From assembly GCA_905214305.1 (NCBI GenBank), contig CAJMLK010000042.1, positions 1 to 22,553 on the forward strand: 22,553 bases of DNA, written 5' to 3'. The position numbers and the translations under genes were made by a program. The stretch is from an uncultured bacterium. GTDB taxonomy: Bacteria; Desulfobacterota; Desulfovibrionia; Desulfovibrionales; Desulfovibrionaceae. The notes under the pieces were generated by a model. That model worked only from the letters and a program-made list of their open reading frames with translations. It did not search any database and had not been told where the DNA came from. This document shows, piece by piece, positions 20,956 to 22,553 of the stretch (the stretch's first letter is position 1; each line of letters begins with the position of its first letter).

Positions 20956-22553
20956 TTATCTTTCAAAATAGGTATAGCCGCGCAGGCCGTCTTCAAATGC
21001 CTGCATGACCGAGAACCTTTCGCTTGGCGAAATGCGGCCCTGACGCACGGCCAGTTCCGCCGTGCCGCGCAGGTCTTCAAGGATACGGCGCGGATCGTAT
21101 TCCACATAGCTGAGAATATCCGCCACAGAGTCGCCCCTGATTTCACGCACGTACTCATAATTGCCATCATCCCGCACCCTGATGGAAACCACATTGGTGT
21201 CGCCCATGAGGTTATGCAGATCGCCCAGGGTTTCCTGATACGCTCCCACCAGGAACACGCCAAGGTAATATTCCTCGCCGTCACGCAGGGGGTGCAGATC
21301 AAGGGTGGGCTTCATGCCCTGCGGGTCGATAAAGTGGTCAATCCGGCCATCAGAATCGCAGGTAATATCAGAAATAATGCCCTGCCGTGAAGGAAATTCC
21401 TTGAGCCTATGCACGGGCATAACAGGGAATAACTGATCAATGGCCCAGGAGTCGGGCAAGGACTGGAACACGCTGAAGTTGCCGTAATAGATATCGGCAA
21501 GGCTCACGTCGATATCCGCAAGATCACGGGGTATCGTCTTGAGTCGGGTCTTCTCCTGGGCAATGCGCATGATGATGGCCCAGAAAAACCGCTCGGCCAA
21601 TGTGCGCTGACGCAGATTCACCCGTCCGGTCGAGAACAGCTGACGCATCTCATCGCGGTAGTAAATGGCATCGTTATAGCATTCCTGCAAATTGCGCAGG
21701 GTGATGTTGGCAAGGGTTTCGCGCAGGTTCTGCACAGGCTCCGGCGTGCCTTCGGGCAGGGTGTCGGGCAGCTGCACTTCTTCCACCATGCTCACATCGA
21801 GCACGTTAAAGAGCAGCACGGAATAGTAGGCCACGGTGGCGCGGCCAGATTCCGTGATGATGTGCGGATGCGGAATCTTCTGCTCATCAAGAATGCTCAT
21901 GATCGCTTCGACAATGTCGGCGCTGTATTCATCAAGCGTATAGTTGCGCGATGAAACATAGTTGGTGTGCGAACCGTCATAGTCCACGGCCAGACCGCCG
22001 CCAAGGTCAAGATAGCCCATAGGCGCGCCTTCCATGACTCCGGTACGGATGTCGCGAATATTCGAAACCTGCGACCCGAGGTGGTAGTGCAGCAGCTTGA
22101 AGCAATCAAGCATGTCGTTGGCCTTGAGCGTATCCACCACGTCCACGATCTGCGCGGGCGAAAGGCCAAAGGTGGAACGTTCGCCGCCAGAGTCCGTCCA
22201 GTGGCCGCTGGCCTTCACGGCCAGTTTGGCGCGCACGCCGATGTTGGGCCGCACGCCCAGCGCCTTGCTGCGCTCAAGCACAACTTCCAGTTCGCTGGGC
22301 ATTTCGAGAACAAAGAGCACGTTAAAGCCGAGGCGCAAGGCCTGAAGGCCAAGGTCGATGAATTCTTCGTCCTTGTAGCCGTTGCAGATGATGCAGGCCT
22401 CGCGGTCGCGCATGAGCGACACGGCTGCAATGAGTTCCGCCTTGGAGCCGACCTCCAGGCCGTGATGGTAGGTGGAGCCGAACTGGGCTATTTTTTCCAC
22501 AACCTGCTGCTGCTGGTTGACCTTGATGGGAAAAACGCCACGATACGAACCAG
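20956..22553 (-). CDS. speA: Biosynthetic arginine decarboxylase SpeA (5' part outside window)
   Basis: 532 residues are visible, open to the window edge; the full family length is roughly 630-660, so about 100 N-terminal residues are missing. The visible part begins GSYRGVFPIKVNQQQQVVEKI, with the PLP-binding Lys in PIKVNQ. GLEVGSKAEL, a Gly-rich phosphate-binding segment LDLGGGLAVDYDGS, HPHIITESGRATVAYYS and a C-terminal GDTNVVSIRV...GYTYFER follow. Known reaction: arginine to agmatine and CO2, the first step of the agmatine route to putrescine. The stop lies 20 bases from the shared terminator, convergent with the selenium operon. Internal GTG or ATG codons are not the true start, because conserved sequence runs upstream of them. 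Confidence 0.97.
   Translation of the reverse strand, partial: GSYRGVFPIKVNQQQQVVEKIAQFGSTYHHGLEVGSKAELIAAVSLMRDREACIICNGYKDEEFIDLGLQALRLGFNVLFVLEMPSELEVVLERSKALGVRPNIGVRAKLAVKASGHWTDSGGERSTFGLSPAQIVDVVDTLKANDMLDCFKLLHYHLGSQVSNIRDIRTGVMEGAPMGYLDLGGGLAVDYDGSHTNYVSSRNYTLDEYSADIVEAIMSILDEQKIPHPHIITESGRATVAYYSVLLFNVLDVSMVEEVQLPDTLPEGTPEPVQNLRETLANITLRNLQECYNDAIYYRDEMRQLFSTGRVNLRQRTLAERFFWAIIMRIAQEKTRLKTIPRDLADIDVSLADIYYGNFSVFQSLPDSWAIDQLFPVMPVHRLKEFPSRQGIISDITCDSDGRIDHFIDPQGMKPTLDLHPLRDGEEYYLGVFLVGAYQETLGDLHNLMGDTNVVSIRVRDDGNYEYVREIRGDSVADILSYVEYDPRRILEDLRGTAELAVRQGRISPSERFSVMQAFEDGLRGYTYFER

Overview
The window looks like a chromosomal segment of a G+C-rich sulfate-reducing deltaproteobacterium of the Desulfovibrio type. 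This is inferred from the mfd / parvulin / RodZ-like / recO / glyQ / glyS / rpsT gene order, frequent GTG starts, a UGA-containing HesB-like gene and a selenium gene block. No rRNA or other firm taxonomic marker is present.

Left edge (1-2108): the end of an integrated element. An IS3-family-like terminus (1-54) cuts off an ADP-ribosylglycohydrolase gene. Next comes a Fic-domain protein gene with its own promoter and a direct-repeat operator. A 19-bp copy of what looks like the 3' end of a tRNA-Glu gene (2090-2108) marks the island/chromosome junction. A + strand terminator just beyond it (2177-2208) fits the original tRNA-Glu terminator. 2209-3416 has no convincing gene, only hairpins and short tandem repeats. 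tRNA-Arg(ACG) follows at 3462-3538 (-).

Core block (3755-15784, all on the - strand): rpsT with its own promoter; glyS and glyQ, with a long rod-like RNA leader in front of glyQ; recO, overlapping a RodZ-like HTH/DUF4115 membrane protein; a SurA-like parvulin; a SurA-like lipoprotein; and mfd. Three related palindrome-headed intergenic repeats lie upstream of glyQ, of the parvulin gene and of mfd, each with a candidate -10 box at a similar distance. The copy upstream of the parvulin gene is part of a 291-bp imperfect inverted repeat. A fourth, shorter palindrome lies at 19151-19177.

Selenium-linked block (16114-20886): two tandem HesB/IscA-like genes on the - strand. In the promoter-proximal one an in-frame UGA replaces the conserved Cys and is followed by a bacterial-SECIS-like hairpin, so it most likely encodes a selenoprotein; the second copy keeps Cys. 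Divergent to them is pyrR, then a YedE-type selenium/sulfur transporter, a TusA/YedF-like protein, a DUF3343 (putative Se/S carrier) protein and a ribokinase-superfamily protein resembling NAD(P)H-hydrate dehydratase. The last four are closely packed and end at a strong bidirectional terminator. The window closes with the 3' part of speA (arginine decarboxylase) on the - strand. The natural reading is that YedE imports a selenium species, the TusA-like and DUF3343 proteins carry it, and the HesB-like selenoprotein is one consumer. This is inference from gene neighbourhood.
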